Positions 1 through 9,853 of a stretch of 64,000 bases of DNA are shown here, in pieces. The notes under the pieces are model-generated. The model did not search any database. It had not been told where the DNA came from and saw nothing but the letters and a program-made list of their open reading frames with translations. Numbering within the stretch: the first letter of the stretch is position 1; each line of letters begins with the position of its first letter. Made by a program: the position numbers and the translations under genes. This DNA comes from Jilunia laotingensis. GTDB lineage: Bacteria; Bacteroidota; Bacteroidia; Bacteroidales; Bacteroidaceae. The DNA lies in NCBI RefSeq assembly GCF_014385165.1, contig NZ_JACRTF010000001.1, positions 3,286,001 to 3,350,000 of the forward strand. The letters are read 5' to 3'.

Positions 1-272
1 ACTTTATAGACAAACGTCATCAGGACATGCCCGAAAAATCTTATACCACCAGCCTGTTCGAGTCCGGTATTAACAAGATTGCCCAGAAAGTCGGTGAAGA
101 AGCTGTAGAAACAGTTATTGAAGCGACCAACGGTACGGACGAACGTCTGATTTATGAAGGATCCGATTTGTTATATCATCTCATTGTGCTGTTGACATCA
201 AAAGGATATCGCATTGAAGATCTGGCACGTGAATTGCAGATAAGACATAGTGACTCATGGACGAAGCACTGA
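1..272 (+). CDS. hisIE: Phosphoribosyl-ATP pyrophosphatase / phosphoribosyl-AMP cyclohydrolase, C-terminal part (partial)
   Basis: The reading frame is open from the window edge, so the 5' part of the gene lies outside. What is visible is the HisE (PRA-PH) half of the fused HisIE protein, which hydrolyses phosphoribosyl-ATP to phosphoribosyl-AMP in histidine synthesis. The HisE signature is clear: KSYTTSLFESGINKIAQKVG followed by EEAVETVIEA and later YEGSDLLYHLIVLL, a helix bundle carrying the acidic metal ligands. The first 26 bases continue the same frame (FIDKRHQD), so the internal ATG is not the start. Its end overlaps the start of the next gene by 16 bases, suggesting cotranscription. 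Confidence 0.93.
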   Translation, partial: FIDKRHQDMPEKSYTTSLFESGINKIAQKVGEEAVETVIEATNGTDERLIYEGSDLLYHLIVLLTSKGYRIEDLARELQIRHSDSWTKH

Positions 273-949
273 TTAAATATAATAAAGTAGAGATTCATCA
301 GCAAGACCTCTGTGTGTTGAGTGATGTTACGTTGGAATTGCAAAAGGGAGAATTTGTCTATCTGATAGGGAAAGTGGGTTCCGGCAAAACGAGCCTTTTG
401 AAAACCTTCTATGGCGAACTTGATGTGGTGGATGGCGAAGCTGAAGTGTTAGGGTATAATATGCGAACGATCAAACGCAAGTATATCCCGCAATTAAGAC
501 GGAAGCTCGGCATTGTTTTCCAGGATTTCCAGTTGCTGACCGACCGAACGGTATACAACAATCTCGAGTTCGTTCTCCGGGCTACCGGCTGGAAGAATAA
601 GCAAGAGATCAAAGACCGGATTGAAGAGGTGCTTCAATTGGTGGGCATGAGCAACAAAGGATATAAACTACCCAATGAACTTTCGGGAGGTGAACAGCAA
701 CGCATCGTCATAGCACGTGCCGTACTCAATTCTCCTGCTATTATTCTGGCAGACGAGCCGACAGGCAATCTCGATGTGGAAACCGGAAGGGCTATCGTGG
801 AACTCTTGCACGGGATTTGTGAATCAGGTTCGTCTGTGGTGATGACCACACATAACCTGCACATCCTGAATCAATTTCCCGGTCGTGTTTACCGTTGTGC
901 CGAGCATCATATTACAGATGTGACCCATGAATTTTCAAAAGATAAATAA
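257..949 (+). CDS. ftsE: FtsE-type ABC transporter ATP-binding protein
   Basis: Encodes a 230-residue ABC ATPase. Walker A is GKVGSGKTS near residue 38, the Q-loop is VFQDFQLL, the signature is LSGGEQQR near 142 and Walker B is [13 protein letters not shown] with an H-loop histidine in TTHNLH. The DEPTGNLD sequence and length fit the FtsE/LolD branch, and Bacteroidetes FtsE proteins look like this; in FtsEX the ATPase works with membrane protein FtsX to control peptidoglycan hydrolases at the septum. No ftsX is adjacent, so the partner must be elsewhere. The start overlaps hisIE by 16 bases. FtsE rather than LolD is inferred from overall sequence and is the less certain part. Confidence 0.8.
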   Translation: MDEALIKYNKVEIHQQDLCVLSDVTLELQKGEFVYLIGKVGSGKTSLLKTFYGELDVVDGEAEVLGYNMRTIKRKYIPQLRRKLGIVFQDFQLLTDRTVYNNLEFVLRATGWKNKQEIKDRIEEVLQLVGMSNKGYKLPNELSGGEQQRIVIARAVLNSPAIILADEPTGNLDVETGRAIVELLHGICESGSSVVMTTHNLHILNQFPGRVYRCAEHHITDVTHEFSKDK

Positions 950-984
950 TTAATATACATACTAATTTTAACACAGTAACGAAA

Positions 985-2304
985 ATGAAAGTTTTAAAGT
1001 TTGGAGGAACTTCCGTAGGGTCTGCAAAGCGGATGAAGGAAGTAGCCAAATTGATTACCGATGGTGAAAGAAAGATTGTTGTCCTTTCGGCTATGGCAGG
1101 TACGACAAATACATTGGTAGAGATTTCCGACTATCTGTACAAGAAGAATCCGGAAGGTGCCAACGAGATTATCAATCAGCTGGAATCAAAATATAAACAG
1201 CATGTTGACGAGCTTTACGCCACTCCGGAATATAAACAGAAAGGTCTGGAAGTTGTCAAATCTCATTTCGACTACATTCGTTCGTATACGAAAGATCTCT
1301 TTACCTTGTTTGAGGAGAAAGTGGTGCTGGCACAGGGTGAACTGATTTCTACCGCTATGGTAAATTTCTACCTCCAGGAGTGTGGAGTGAAGTCCGTATT
1401 GCTTCCGGCTTTAGAATACATGCGTACTGATAAAAATGCAGAACCCGATCCTATCTATATTAAGGAGAAATTGCTTGCACAGTTAGAGCTTTATCCGGAT
1501 GCCGAAATCTATATTACACAAGGCTTTATCTGCCGGAATGCTTATGGTGAGATTGACAATCTCCAACGTGGAGGCAGCGACTATACAGCATCCTTGATCG
1601 GTGCTGCCGTCAATGCTTCTGAAATCCAGATATGGACGGATATTGATGGTATGCATAACAATGACCCGCGTATTGTGGACAAAACAGCTCCGGTGCGGCA
1701 GTTGCAATTCGAGGAAGCTGCCGAGCTGGCCTATTTCGGTGCTAAAATCCTGCATCCTACTTGCATCCAGCCTGCCAAATATGCAAATATTCCTGTTCGT
1801 CTGTTGAATACGATGGATCCGGAAGCTCCGGGAACTCTTATTTCAAATGATTCGGAGAAGGGCAAGATCAAAGCTGTGGCTGCTAAAGAAAACATCACTG
1901 CCATAAAGATCAAATCCAGCCGTATGTTGTTGGCGCACGGCTTCTTGCGTAAGGTATTCGAGATATTCGAAAGTTACCAGACATCCATCGATATGATTTG
2001 TACATCTGAAGTGGGCGTATCGGTTTCTATCGATAACACTAAACATTTGAACGAAATCCTGGATGACCTTAAGAAGTACGGTACGGTCACTGTTGATAAG
2101 AATATGTGTATTATCTGTGTGGTCGGTGACCTGGAATGGGAGAATATCGGATTTGAAGCAAAAGCACTCGATGCTATGCGTGAAATCCCGGTACGTATGA
2201 TTTCATTCGGCGGTAGCAATTACAACATTTCTTTCCTTATTCGCGAGTGCGACAAGAAAGCAGCGTTGCAATCACTGAGTGATATGTTATTCAATGGAAA
2301 GTAA
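985..2304 (+). CDS. lysC: Aspartate kinase (monofunctional, ACT-regulated)
   Basis: Aspartokinase of 439 residues catalyses ATP-dependent phosphorylation of L-aspartate, the first step towards lysine/diaminopimelate, threonine and methionine. The N-terminal KFGGTSVGS motif is present, the substrate/ATP region GGSDYTASL lies near residue 194, and the C-terminal third has two ACT-like domains (for example SVSIDNTKHL, then IISFGGSNYNISFLI-like residues). The length is that of a monofunctional enzyme without a homoserine dehydrogenase fusion. It lies 35 bp after the ATPase gene and 76 bp before lysA, matching a lysine/DAP operon. ACT domains imply allosteric feedback, probably by lysine, but the effector cannot be read from sequence. 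Confidence 0.95.
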   Translation: MKVLKFGGTSVGSAKRMKEVAKLITDGERKIVVLSAMAGTTNTLVEISDYLYKKNPEGANEIINQLESKYKQHVDELYATPEYKQKGLEVVKSHFDYIRSYTKDLFTLFEEKVVLAQGELISTAMVNFYLQECGVKSVLLPALEYMRTDKNAEPDPIYIKEKLLAQLELYPDAEIYITQGFICRNAYGEIDNLQRGGSDYTASLIGAAVNASEIQIWTDIDGMHNNDPRIVDKTAPVRQLQFEEAAELAYFGAKILHPTCIQPAKYANIPVRLLNTMDPEAPGTLISNDSEKGKIKAVAAKENITAIKIKSSRMLLAHGFLRKVFEIFESYQTSIDMICTSEVGVSVSIDNTKHLNEILDDLKKYGTVTVDKNMCIICVVGDLEWENIGFEAKALDAMREIPVRMISFGGSNYNISFLIRECDKKAALQSLSDMLFNGK

Positions 2305-2380
2305 GAAATTACCATCAAAACATTTGGAGCGCTTTTACCAGGAGTGAAATTTAAACAGACTTTTAAACATAGCATAGTTT

Positions 2381-3541
2381 ATGAAAGGAATATTCCCTAT
2401 TGATAAGTTCCGTGAGTTGCGGACTCCTTTTTATTATTACGATATCAAGGTGCTTCGGGACACGCTGGCTGTCATCAATAAAGAAGTAGCCCGGTATGGA
2501 CGTTTTGACGTGCATTATGCTGTGAAGGCAAATGCTAATCCGAAGGTTCTTTCAATTATTCGTGAAGGCGGATTGGGAGCCGATTGTGTGAGTGGCGGTG
2601 AGATACGTGCAGCCATTAAAGCAGGTTTTCTTGCTCAAAAGATTGTTTTTGCCGGAGTGGGTAAAGCAGATTGGGAGATTGAATTAGGGCTTGATTATGA
2701 TATTTTCTGTTTCAATGTCGAGTCAGTTCCCGAACTTGAAATAATAAATGAGTTGGCTGCCTCCAAAGGTAAAGTGGCGAATGTGGCATTTCGTATCAAT
2801 CCCGATGTGGGAGCGCATACACATGCCAAGATTACTACCGGATTGTCTGAAAACAAGTTTGGTATCAGTATGGAAGACATGGACGGGGTGATCGATGCAG
2901 CCAAGGAAATGAATCATGTAAATTTTATTGGCTTGCATTTCCATATCGGCTCGCAGATACTCGATATGGGTGATTTTATAGCCCTTTGCAACCGTGTCAA
3001 TGAATTGCAGGACAAATTGGAAGCCCGCCAGATTTTTGTGAAACATATCAATGTCGGTGGTGGTTTGGGAATTGACTATCAACACCCGAACCGTCAGGCG
3101 ATCCCGGATTTTAAAGCCTATTTTGCTACTTTTGCAGGACAATTGAAGCTCCGGCCTTATCAGACTTTACATTTTGAACTGGGACGTTCCGTTGTCGGAC
3201 AATGTGGAACGCTTATATCTAAAGTTCTCTATGTAAAGCAAGGAACCAATAAGAAGTTTGCTATTCTCGATGCCGGAATGACAGATCTGCTCCGTCCGGC
3301 CCTCTATCAGGCTTACCATAAGATGGAGAACATAACTTCTGAAGAGCCTGTACAAGCATATGACGTCGTAGGTCCGATTTGTGAATCTTCTGACGTGTTC
3401 GGTAAGGCGATCGATTTGAATAAAGTTCACCGTGGAGACTTGATAGCGCTTCGTTCGGCAGGTGCTTATGGAGAGATTATGGCTTCCGGCTATAATTGCC
3501 GTGAATTACCGAAGGGGTATACATCGGAAGAGTTGATATAA
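2381..3541 (+). CDS. lysA: Diaminopimelate decarboxylase
   Basis: A 386-residue fold-type III PLP enzyme that decarboxylates meso-diaminopimelate to L-lysine. The PLP lysine lies in HYAVKANANP near residue 48, the phosphate-binding glycine loop is VGGGLGID near residue 227, and the conserved GPICESSDVFG with the catalytic cysteine is near residue 337. A C-terminal tyrosine motif (GAYGEIMASGYN) completes the dimer active site. It follows lysC, so the first and last steps of lysine synthesis are linked. The 76-bp gap between them shows no obvious terminator. The start ATG is preceded by an A/T-rich stretch, as is usual in Bacteroides. Confidence 0.96.
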   Translation: MKGIFPIDKFRELRTPFYYYDIKVLRDTLAVINKEVARYGRFDVHYAVKANANPKVLSIIREGGLGADCVSGGEIRAAIKAGFLAQKIVFAGVGKADWEIELGLDYDIFCFNVESVPELEIINELAASKGKVANVAFRINPDVGAHTHAKITTGLSENKFGISMEDMDGVIDAAKEMNHVNFIGLHFHIGSQILDMGDFIALCNRVNELQDKLEARQIFVKHINVGGGLGIDYQHPNRQAIPDFKAYFATFAGQLKLRPYQTLHFELGRSVVGQCGTLISKVLYVKQGTNKKFAILDAGMTDLLRPALYQAYHKMENITSEEPVQAYDVVGPICESSDVFGKAIDLNKVHRGDLIALRSAGAYGEIMASGYNCRELPKGYTSEELI

Positions 3542-3581
3542 TTAAGTTTAAAGAGATATTCATGATCGAACAACTGGAACT

Positions 3582-3589
3582 TATTTTTG
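3582..3589 (+). promoter_or_regulatory. Candidate -7 element for ferritin gene
   Basis: TATTTTTG matches the Bacteroides -7 consensus TAnnTTTG at all fixed positions and lies 41 bp before the ferritin ATG. I see no TTTG or TTG at the expected 19-21 bp upstream, so only half of the promoter is supported. Confidence 0.4.
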
Positions 3590-3630
3590 TTATTAGTTTA
3601 ATTATCTCAATATAATAAATACAAACGATT

Positions 3631-4110
3631 ATGATTTCAGAGAAATTACAGAATGCAATTAATGAACAGATTATAGCAGAAATGTGGTCTGCTAATTTGT
3701 ACTTGTCCATGTCCTTTCATTTTGCTAAAGAGGGATTTAGCGGATTTGCCCATTGGATGAAGAAACAGTCTCAGGAAGAGCTGGAACACGCCTATACGAT
3801 GGCGGATTATATTATCAAACGTAATGGAACTGCTAAAATAGATAAGATCGACGTAGTTCCAACCGGTTGGGGTACTCCATTGGAAGTATTCGAACATGTG
3901 TATGAACATGAACGTCATATATCCAAATTGATTGACAATCTGGTCGATTTGGCACATGCGGAAAAAGATAAAGCGACTCAAGATTTCCTTTGGGGATTTG
4001 TTCGTGAGCAGGTGGAAGAAGAAGCTACTGCTTTGGAGGTGGTTGATAGAATCAAGAAAGCCGGTGAAGCTGGAATATTCTTCCTCGATTCGCAATTGGG
4101 CCAGCGTTGA
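3631..4110 (+). CDS. ftnA: Ferritin (non-haem iron storage)
   Basis: A 159-residue four-helix-bundle ferritin that oxidises Fe(II) and stores it as a mineral core. Ferroxidase ligands are visible: Glu near residue 17 (INEQIIAEMWSANLYL), the EELEHAYTMADY segment with Glu-x-x-His near residues 50-53, Glu near 94, and EQVEEEATALE near residue 127. The length is normal for prokaryotic FtnA and there is no haem-binding bacterioferritin methionine pattern. It lies alone between lysA and a terminator, so it is probably monocistronic. Known Bacteroides FtnA responds to oxygen and iron, but I see no operator that proves this here. Confidence 0.95.
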   Translation: MISEKLQNAINEQIIAEMWSANLYLSMSFHFAKEGFSGFAHWMKKQSQEELEHAYTMADYIIKRNGTAKIDKIDVVPTGWGTPLEVFEHVYEHERHISKLIDNLVDLAHAEKDKATQDFLWGFVREQVEEEATALEVVDRIKKAGEAGIFFLDSQLGQR

Positions 4111-4140
4111 TAACTTGGTGATATTATTATCCAAAATACA

Positions 4141-4175
4141 AAAAAATCCCGGATGTTTACATCTGGGATTTTTTT
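4141..4175 (+). terminator. Intrinsic terminator after ferritin
   Basis: Arms 4141-4155 and 4158-4172 pair almost perfectly (core AATCCCGGATGT against ACATCTGGGATT, one G-T pair) and are followed by a run of T. It lies 30 bp after the ferritin stop codon. Confidence 0.9.
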
Positions 4176-4200
4176 TATGTTATTTGCCACAAAAAAGGCC

Positions 4201-4228
4201 TTTGGTAATATTATATTTTTTATTTTTG
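4201..4228 (+). promoter_or_regulatory. Candidate promoter for TonB-dependent receptor gene
   Basis: TATTTTTG at 4221-4228 matches TAnnTTTG; a TTTG lies at 4201-4204 but with only 16 bp between them, shorter than the usual 19-21. It is followed by a leader of about 90 bp with a small hairpin (AACCTC/GAGGTT, 4282-4299) before the ATG at 4326. Confidence 0.4.
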
Positions 4229-4325
4229 TGGAGTCTAAATAAGCAAACAGGCAAACATCATATGCTGAATATGAAAAGCAAAACCTCTCTGAGGAGGTTC
4301 ATTTATTAAACAATATAAATAAGAC

Positions 4326-7300
4326 ATGAGCAAATTCTTAGTTAACCTTTGTCTCTTATTGTCATGTTGCACTTTTGCCATGTCACAGGTGACGACGTCC
4401 GCTATAAGTGGTTTGGTACTTGATGAAAATGAAGAGCCTTTATCCGGTGCTACAATAACTGCCATACATGAAACATCCGGAACACACTATGGGACGATAA
4501 CCAATACTCATGGAAATTATTATTTACAGGGACTGCGGACTGGCGGTCCATATCGCATTGAAATATCTTATGTAGGGTACGGTAGTGCCGCTATAGCTGA
4601 TGTCTATTTACAGCTTGCTGAGACATATTCCTGTAATGTTACGCTACAACCATCTGTCGAGTTGGATGAAGTGGTTATAGTAGCTGTTCGGACGAGATAT
4701 GCCAGTGAAAAAACGGGTGCATCTACGCACATTACATCCGATGATATGCTGACGCTTCCGAATATAAACAGAAGTTTCAGTGATATCACAAAGTTATCTC
4801 CCTATGCGAATGGAAATGGTTTCGGAGGTCGTGACCAACGGATGAATAATTACAGCATTGATGGAGCTAATTTTAATTATAGTATGGGATTGGATGGTGC
4901 TGTTTTGCCTGGGGGTGGAAATCCTGTTTCGTTAGACGCATTGGAGGAGGTACAAGTAAGTATAGCACCTTATGATGTCCGGCAGACCAATTTCATCGGT
5001 GCATCAGTCAACGCTGTCACAAAGAGTGGAACCAACCAACTTCGGGGTTCGGCATATATTTATGTTAAAAACGAACATTTGAGAGGAAACCGGGTAAATG
5101 GCGAAGACCTTGGTGAAAGAGCCGAAGAAAAAAGAAATATATACGGATTTACTTTGGGTGGCCCGATTCTGAAAAATAAACTTTTCTTTTTTGTCAATGG
5201 CGAATATGAAAACCAGCCGGCACCTATCCATAAATGGAAACTTTCGACAGATGGAAATGAAGATGTCGAAAATCGGGTGTCACGTGTGACGGATGCGGAT
5301 ATGCGTTGTTTCTCACAAGATCTGAAAGGGATGTATGGGTATGATACAGGTTCTTGGACTGACTTCAGCGGGGGGATGAACATTTATCGTGCCATGGCAC
5401 GTGTCGATTGGAATATTTCGGATAGGAACAGATTGATGTTTCGCTACAATTATACTTCACAACAGAAAGATAACAATGTAGTAGGTGCGGCATTGGATGT
5501 AAACGGAAGTCCTGTGGGGCGTTATTCCATGGCTTTTCGTAATTCAACGTGGAAGCAGTCCAATAATGTCAGTTCATTGACTATGGAATTAAATAGTCAT
5601 TTGGGACATTCGATGAATAATAAGTTGCTAGTGAGTTATACCTTTAACGATGGTAACAAACGGGAGTGTAAAGGAGATTTTCCCACGGTAGATATAATGA
5701 AACCGGATGAGCAGGGTATAGATCGTCCATTTATGAATGCGGGTTATGATCAACATGCGTGGGGAAACGGGATTAAAGAGCGGGTATGGAGCGTTTCAGA
5801 TCATTTTTCAGCGCAGGCAGGCAATCATCAATTGACGGGTGGTATTAGTTTCGAATCACAGTATGTCTCTAATTGCTACATGCGTTATGGTGCTGGCTAT
5901 TACCGTTATGCCAGTTGTGATGATTTTGTCAATCGGGCTGCACCCACTGCTTTTGCATTGACATACTCACTTACCGGAGAAGATCGGGCACTTTCGGAGG
6001 TGCATTATGAGCAGTTTTCTTTGTATGTACAGGATGATTATAACGTGAATTCTCGCCTGAAATTGGTTTATGGAGTGCGTATGGATATTCCTTTTTATGT
6101 GAATAAACGGTATGAAAATCCATCCATAACAGGTTATAATTTTAACGGTGTTCAATTGAGTACGGCATATTGGCCGAAGGCAACCCCATTGATTTCACCT
6201 CGCATCGGGATTAATTACGATTTGCTGGGTAATAATCGCTTGAAGCTTCGGGGAGGTACAGGTATCTTTACCGGACGTTTTCCTTTGATATTCTTGTCGA
6301 AAATGCAAGAAGGGAGTGGTATGTTGCAAACCAGCGTTTCGACTACAAAACTTGGAGATCCTCTACTTGCTGCGTTAGCGGGGGGGATTCGTACTCCACA
6401 ACAAATTCTTCAGGAAATCGCGCCTCGTTTTCCGGATCGTTTTCTCACGGAACCGGGAGCTGTAAACAGTATTATTACAATTGACCGTAAGTTCAAAATG
6501 CCTCAAGTTTGGAAAACTTCATTAGCACTGGACTGGCAGTTGCCTTTACCTTTCAAAGCGGACATGACCTTTGAAGGGATTTATATCAAAGATATCAATG
6601 CAATTTTGCAAAAAAACATGAATGTTATAGGTCGTGATGATCCGAAGATGTCTGTTTTTTCCGGTAACGATAATAGGGCTCTTTATCCCGGGAAAACAGA
6701 AAAGTATATCTATCAGGAGATTACGGATGCCATGTTGATGACCAATACAGGAAAAGGTTATAGTTATACTTTGAATGCCGTACTGAATATGATGCCTGTA
6801 AAAGATTTGAATCTTATGGCATCATACACTTACACCCGTTCGCGTTCACTTTCGAATAATTCGAGTAATCAGATTGATGGTGCATGGCGACAGGAACCTT
6901 CTGTACAAGGTGCCAATTATCTGACTTTGCATAATTCAAAGTATGTCCAATCCCCTCATCGGATGATAGCGGAAGTTTCTTACGCTGTCAGGTATGCCCG
7001 TAATTATGCAACGATGATTTCACTTTTCTATTCGGGACAGCGATACGACTCATATTCCTATTTATATGGTAATGATATGAATAGAGACGGATACGTTTAT
7101 GATTTGCTATATATTCCTGTTGATCGAACGGAGCTTAATTTTCAGGATTTAAAAGTAGGTGATCGGACGTTTACTGCGTCCGAGCAGCAAGATGCTTTTT
7201 GGGCTTTTATTGATCAGGATACTTATTTGAAAGAACATAAAGGAGAATATGCCGAGACAAATGGTGCTTTTTTGCCTTGGGTGAACCGCTTTGATCTTCG

Positions 7301-7595
7301 CCTGGCTCAGGATTTTCGTGTCAAGGTTGGGAAGACGATGAATACATTGCAGTTTACTGTGGATATGATGAATATTGGAAATCTGTTGAACAGTTCTTGG
7401 GGAGTCACGAAGAGTGTACGTACTAATAAACTGTTGAATTTCAGAGGAATGAGTGATGCGAATGAACCGGTTTATACGATGGTGACACAAATGGATAACG
7501 GTGTGCCGACTTTGCCTGCGGAGACCTTTATACCTAATCGTATTTCGGATAACTGCTGGCAAATACAGTTTGGCTTACGTTATATTTTCAATTGA
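4326..7595 (+). CDS. TonB-dependent outer-membrane receptor (Oar-like, with carboxypeptidase-regulatory-like N-domain)
   Basis: Encodes 1089 residues. Residues 1-20 form a signal peptide ending MSQ; residues about 25-105 are a CarboxypepD_reg-like beta-sandwich (SGLVLDENEEPLSGATI); a plug domain follows (near residues 110-230, with NRSFSDITKLSPYANG and a conserved NYSIDGANFNY); the remainder is a large beta-barrel ending in aromatic IQFGLRYIFN, the usual outer-membrane C-terminus. The plug-barrel type resembles Oar proteins rather than SusC, and no susD follows, so it is probably not a polysaccharide-utilisation pair. The substrate is unknown. The stop codon overlaps the start of the downstream sensor kinase (TGATG), suggesting one transcript and a shared signal. 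Confidence 0.87.
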   Translation: MSKFLVNLCLLLSCCTFAMSQVTTSAISGLVLDENEEPLSGATITAIHETSGTHYGTITNTHGNYYLQGLRTGGPYRIEISYVGYGSAAIADVYLQLAETYSCNVTLQPSVELDEVVIVAVRTRYASEKTGASTHITSDDMLTLPNINRSFSDITKLSPYANGNGFGGRDQRMNNYSIDGANFNYSMGLDGAVLPGGGNPVSLDALEEVQVSIAPYDVRQTNFIGASVNAVTKSGTNQLRGSAYIYVKNEHLRGNRVNGEDLGERAEEKRNIYGFTLGGPILKNKLFFFVNGEYENQPAPIHKWKLSTDGNEDVENRVSRVTDADMRCFSQDLKGMYGYDTGSWTDFSGGMNIYRAMARVDWNISDRNRLMFRYNYTSQQKDNNVVGAALDVNGSPVGRYSMAFRNSTWKQSNNVSSLTMELNSHLGHSMNNKLLVSYTFNDGNKRECKGDFPTVDIMKPDEQGIDRPFMNAGYDQHAWGNGIKERVWSVSDHFSAQAGNHQLTGGISFESQYVSNCYMRYGAGYYRYASCDDFVNRAAPTAFALTYSLTGEDRALSEVHYEQFSLYVQDDYNVNSRLKLVYGVRMDIPFYVNKRYENPSITGYNFNGVQLSTAYWPKATPLISPRIGINYDLLGNNRLKLRGGTGIFTGRFPLIFLSKMQEGSGMLQTSVSTTKLGDPLLAALAGGIRTPQQILQEIAPRFPDRFLTEPGAVNSIITIDRKFKMPQVWKTSLALDWQLPLPFKADMTFEGIYIKDINAILQKNMNVIGRDDPKMSVFSGNDNRALYPGKTEKYIYQEITDAMLMTNTGKGYSYTLNAVLNMMPVKDLNLMASYTYTRSRSLSNNSSNQIDGAWRQEPSVQGANYLTLHNSKYVQSPHRMIAEVSYAVRYARNYATMISLFYSGQRYDSYSYLYGNDMNRDGYVYDLLYIPVDRTELNFQDLKVGDRTFTASEQQDAFWAFIDQDTYLKEHKGEYAETNGAFLPWVNRFDLRLAQDFRVKVGKTMNTLQFTVDMMNIGNLLNSSWGVTKSVRTNKLLNFRGMSDANEPVYTMVTQMDNGVPTLPAETFIPNRISDNCWQIQFGLRYIFN

Positions 7596-9853
7596 TGAAG
7601 TCTATGAATAAAATATATTTAAACCTCATATATCTGATGACACTCCAACTATTGGTGTTAATCAATTCCGGGTGTACAGAGAAAGAAGAACATCGGGTAT
7701 TGGTAATCCATTCTTACGAATATAGTTATGCGGCATATCCTGATTTTAATATTCTGATAAAAAAAGCATTCAAGGATAAAGGGATTGAAGCGGATATACG
7801 GACAGTCTATCTTGATTGTGAAAGTCATCAGGAACAGGAAGAACTGGACAGAATGAGAATGTTGCTTGATTCTTTAGGGGATTGGAAACCCGAAATTATT
7901 TTAGTTAATGAAGATCAGGCTACTTACTCTTTGCTAAAATGCGGGCATCCGTTACCAAAACAAATCCCGGTGGTTTTTGCCGGTGTGAATTATCCGAATT
8001 GGGAACTGATCAAGCAATACCCCAATGTGACGGGTTTTCATGATAAAATAGATTACAATAAAACGTTGGATGTCGGGCTGGAATTGCTTGGAAAGAATAT
8101 AATGCTTTTCACTATACTTGATTATACATATCTTGATCAGGCCATACGTGCCGATATGAAAGAGCAATTCAGAGGTCGGAAAGTAGTTGGATTAGCTCAT
8201 CTTGAGTTTAAACGTCAGAAAAGGGATTCGATGAGAAAAGAGGGATATGTTTACTTTGAATCTATTCGGGCACGTGTAGTAGATGCTTCTCCCGGTGGTT
8301 TCATCTGGCTGCTTAGCAAATATGTTGAAAACAGGTGTTATGTACAACTGAAGCGGGATTTTACGACTGTAAATATTGGTAATATATGTGCCAGCCCCAG
8401 TATAACTGCGATAAATGAAGCATTTGGGTACGGAGAGAAATTATTGGGGGGATATATTACTCCATTAAATGTGCAAATAAGTGAAGAAGTAGGGGAAGCG
8501 GTAGGTATTTTGCATGGTACTTCACCGGGAGCAATACCCGTTCGGGAAAGTAAAAAGGTTTATCAAATAGATTGGAATGTAATGCAACAATTGCATATTT
8601 CAAAAAAAGCTATTCCGGCAAAGTATGAAATTATAAACATGCCATTTAAAGAACGGTATAATGGATTATGGATGACGTTGATTGTATTCATTGTCGTTTT
8701 GTTGGGAAGTATAATCAGCGCACTGGCATTTCTTTATTGGCGTGAACAAAAGCGGAAGAAGATGGCTCTTTATGCTTTGGAGGATGAAAAAGAGACACTA
8801 GCCTTGTCGATCGAAGGTGGAAATACTTTTGCATGGAAATTACAGGATGACCTCATTGTTCTCGAAAATGCTTATTGGAAATGGTTAGGTAAAAAAACGC
8901 GCAAAGTCGATATCGATGAATTGAGAAATTATATTCATCCTGACCATCAAGAGTTATTCAAAATAAACAAGAAAAATCTGGCGTTGGCAAAAAAGAAGAT
9001 TGTGCGGCTCAAATGCGATTTTAATGGTCAGGGATATCAATGGTGGGAATTTCGATATACCACGACGCAGTTAGCTAACGGACAACTTAAGACGGCCGGT
9101 CTTTTGTTGAATATACAAGAGATCAAAGACCGGGAACAGGAGTTGGAAGATGCACGCCGATTAGCAGAGAAGGCGGAATTGAAGCAATCGTTTCTTGCAA
9201 ACATGAGCCATGAAATACGTACTCCTCTTAATGCTATTGTCGGCTTCTCAAACATACTGGCAATGGAAGATGAGTTGGATGAAGCCGATAAAACGGAATA
9301 CATAGATACGATCAATCGAAATAGCGAATTGCTATTGAAACTGATTAATGATATCCTCGAATTGTCACGTATGGAATCTGGAAATATGACGTTTCAGATG
9401 GAGAAGTGTAATGTAGCCGGACTGGTCGATAAAGTTTATATGACCCATAAAGTGCTGATTCCTTCGTATCTGGAATTTATTGAAGAGAGGGATGACACTC
9501 CTATGGAAATAGAAGTGGATAATGACCGGTTGACCCAGGTATTGACTAATTTCCTGAATAATGCTTCTAAATTTACAAAGGAAGGATATATCAAATTGGG
9601 ATATTGTTTTGTTCCTGAGGAAAATCAGGTACGTATCTATGTGGAGGATTCCGGTATCGGAATTCCCAAGGAAGAACAACACATTATCTTTAGCCGCTTT
9701 TACAAGCAAAATGAGTTTGCTCAGGGGACAGGATTGGGGCTCTCCATTTGTCAAGTCATCGTTGAGAAATCTCACGGGAGCATTGAGCTATGGTCGGAAC
9801 TTGGCAAGGGGAGCCGTTTTACGGTAGTTTTACCTTGTCACGTCATTTCTTGA
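7595..9853 (+). CDS. Membrane sensor histidine kinase with periplasmic ABC-substrate-binding-like domain
   Basis: The start chosen is the ATG that overlaps the receptor stop (TGATG); a TTG three bases earlier is possible. The product (about 752 residues) has an N-terminal hydrophobic segment ending near a cysteine (INSGC), then residues about 30-330 resembling the periplasmic ABC substrate-binding (PF04392-like) fold (VLVIHSYEYSY, PEIILVNEDQA, IPVVFAGVNYPNW). A membrane helix follows at about 357-380, then a PAS-like region, a HisKA domain with phosphoacceptor His near 539 (MSHEIRTPLN) and a HATPase domain with N, G1 and G2 boxes (NFLNNASKF, DSGIGIP, GTGLGLSI). There is no receiver domain and no response regulator nearby, so the output partner is elsewhere. 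Confidence 0.85.
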   Translation: MKSMNKIYLNLIYLMTLQLLVLINSGCTEKEEHRVLVIHSYEYSYAAYPDFNILIKKAFKDKGIEADIRTVYLDCESHQEQEELDRMRMLLDSLGDWKPEIILVNEDQATYSLLKCGHPLPKQIPVVFAGVNYPNWELIKQYPNVTGFHDKIDYNKTLDVGLELLGKNIMLFTILDYTYLDQAIRADMKEQFRGRKVVGLAHLEFKRQKRDSMRKEGYVYFESIRARVVDASPGGFIWLLSKYVENRCYVQLKRDFTTVNIGNICASPSITAINEAFGYGEKLLGGYITPLNVQISEEVGEAVGILHGTSPGAIPVRESKKVYQIDWNVMQQLHISKKAIPAKYEIINMPFKERYNGLWMTLIVFIVVLLGSIISALAFLYWREQKRKKMALYALEDEKETLALSIEGGNTFAWKLQDDLIVLENAYWKWLGKKTRKVDIDELRNYIHPDHQELFKINKKNLALAKKKIVRLKCDFNGQGYQWWEFRYTTTQLANGQLKTAGLLLNIQEIKDREQELEDARRLAEKAELKQSFLANMSHEIRTPLNAIVGFSNILAMEDELDEADKTEYIDTINRNSELLLKLINDILELSRMESGNMTFQMEKCNVAGLVDKVYMTHKVLIPSYLEFIEERDDTPMEIEVDNDRLTQVLTNFLNNASKFTKEGYIKLGYCFVPEENQVRIYVEDSGIGIPKEEQHIIFSRFYKQNEFAQGTGLGLSICQVIVEKSHGSIELWSELGKGSRFTVVLPCHVIS

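Noticed and set aside
3646..4134. A 162-codon minus-strand frame over ferritin
   Set aside because: It is the antisense shadow of ftnA, which has all ferritin ligands.
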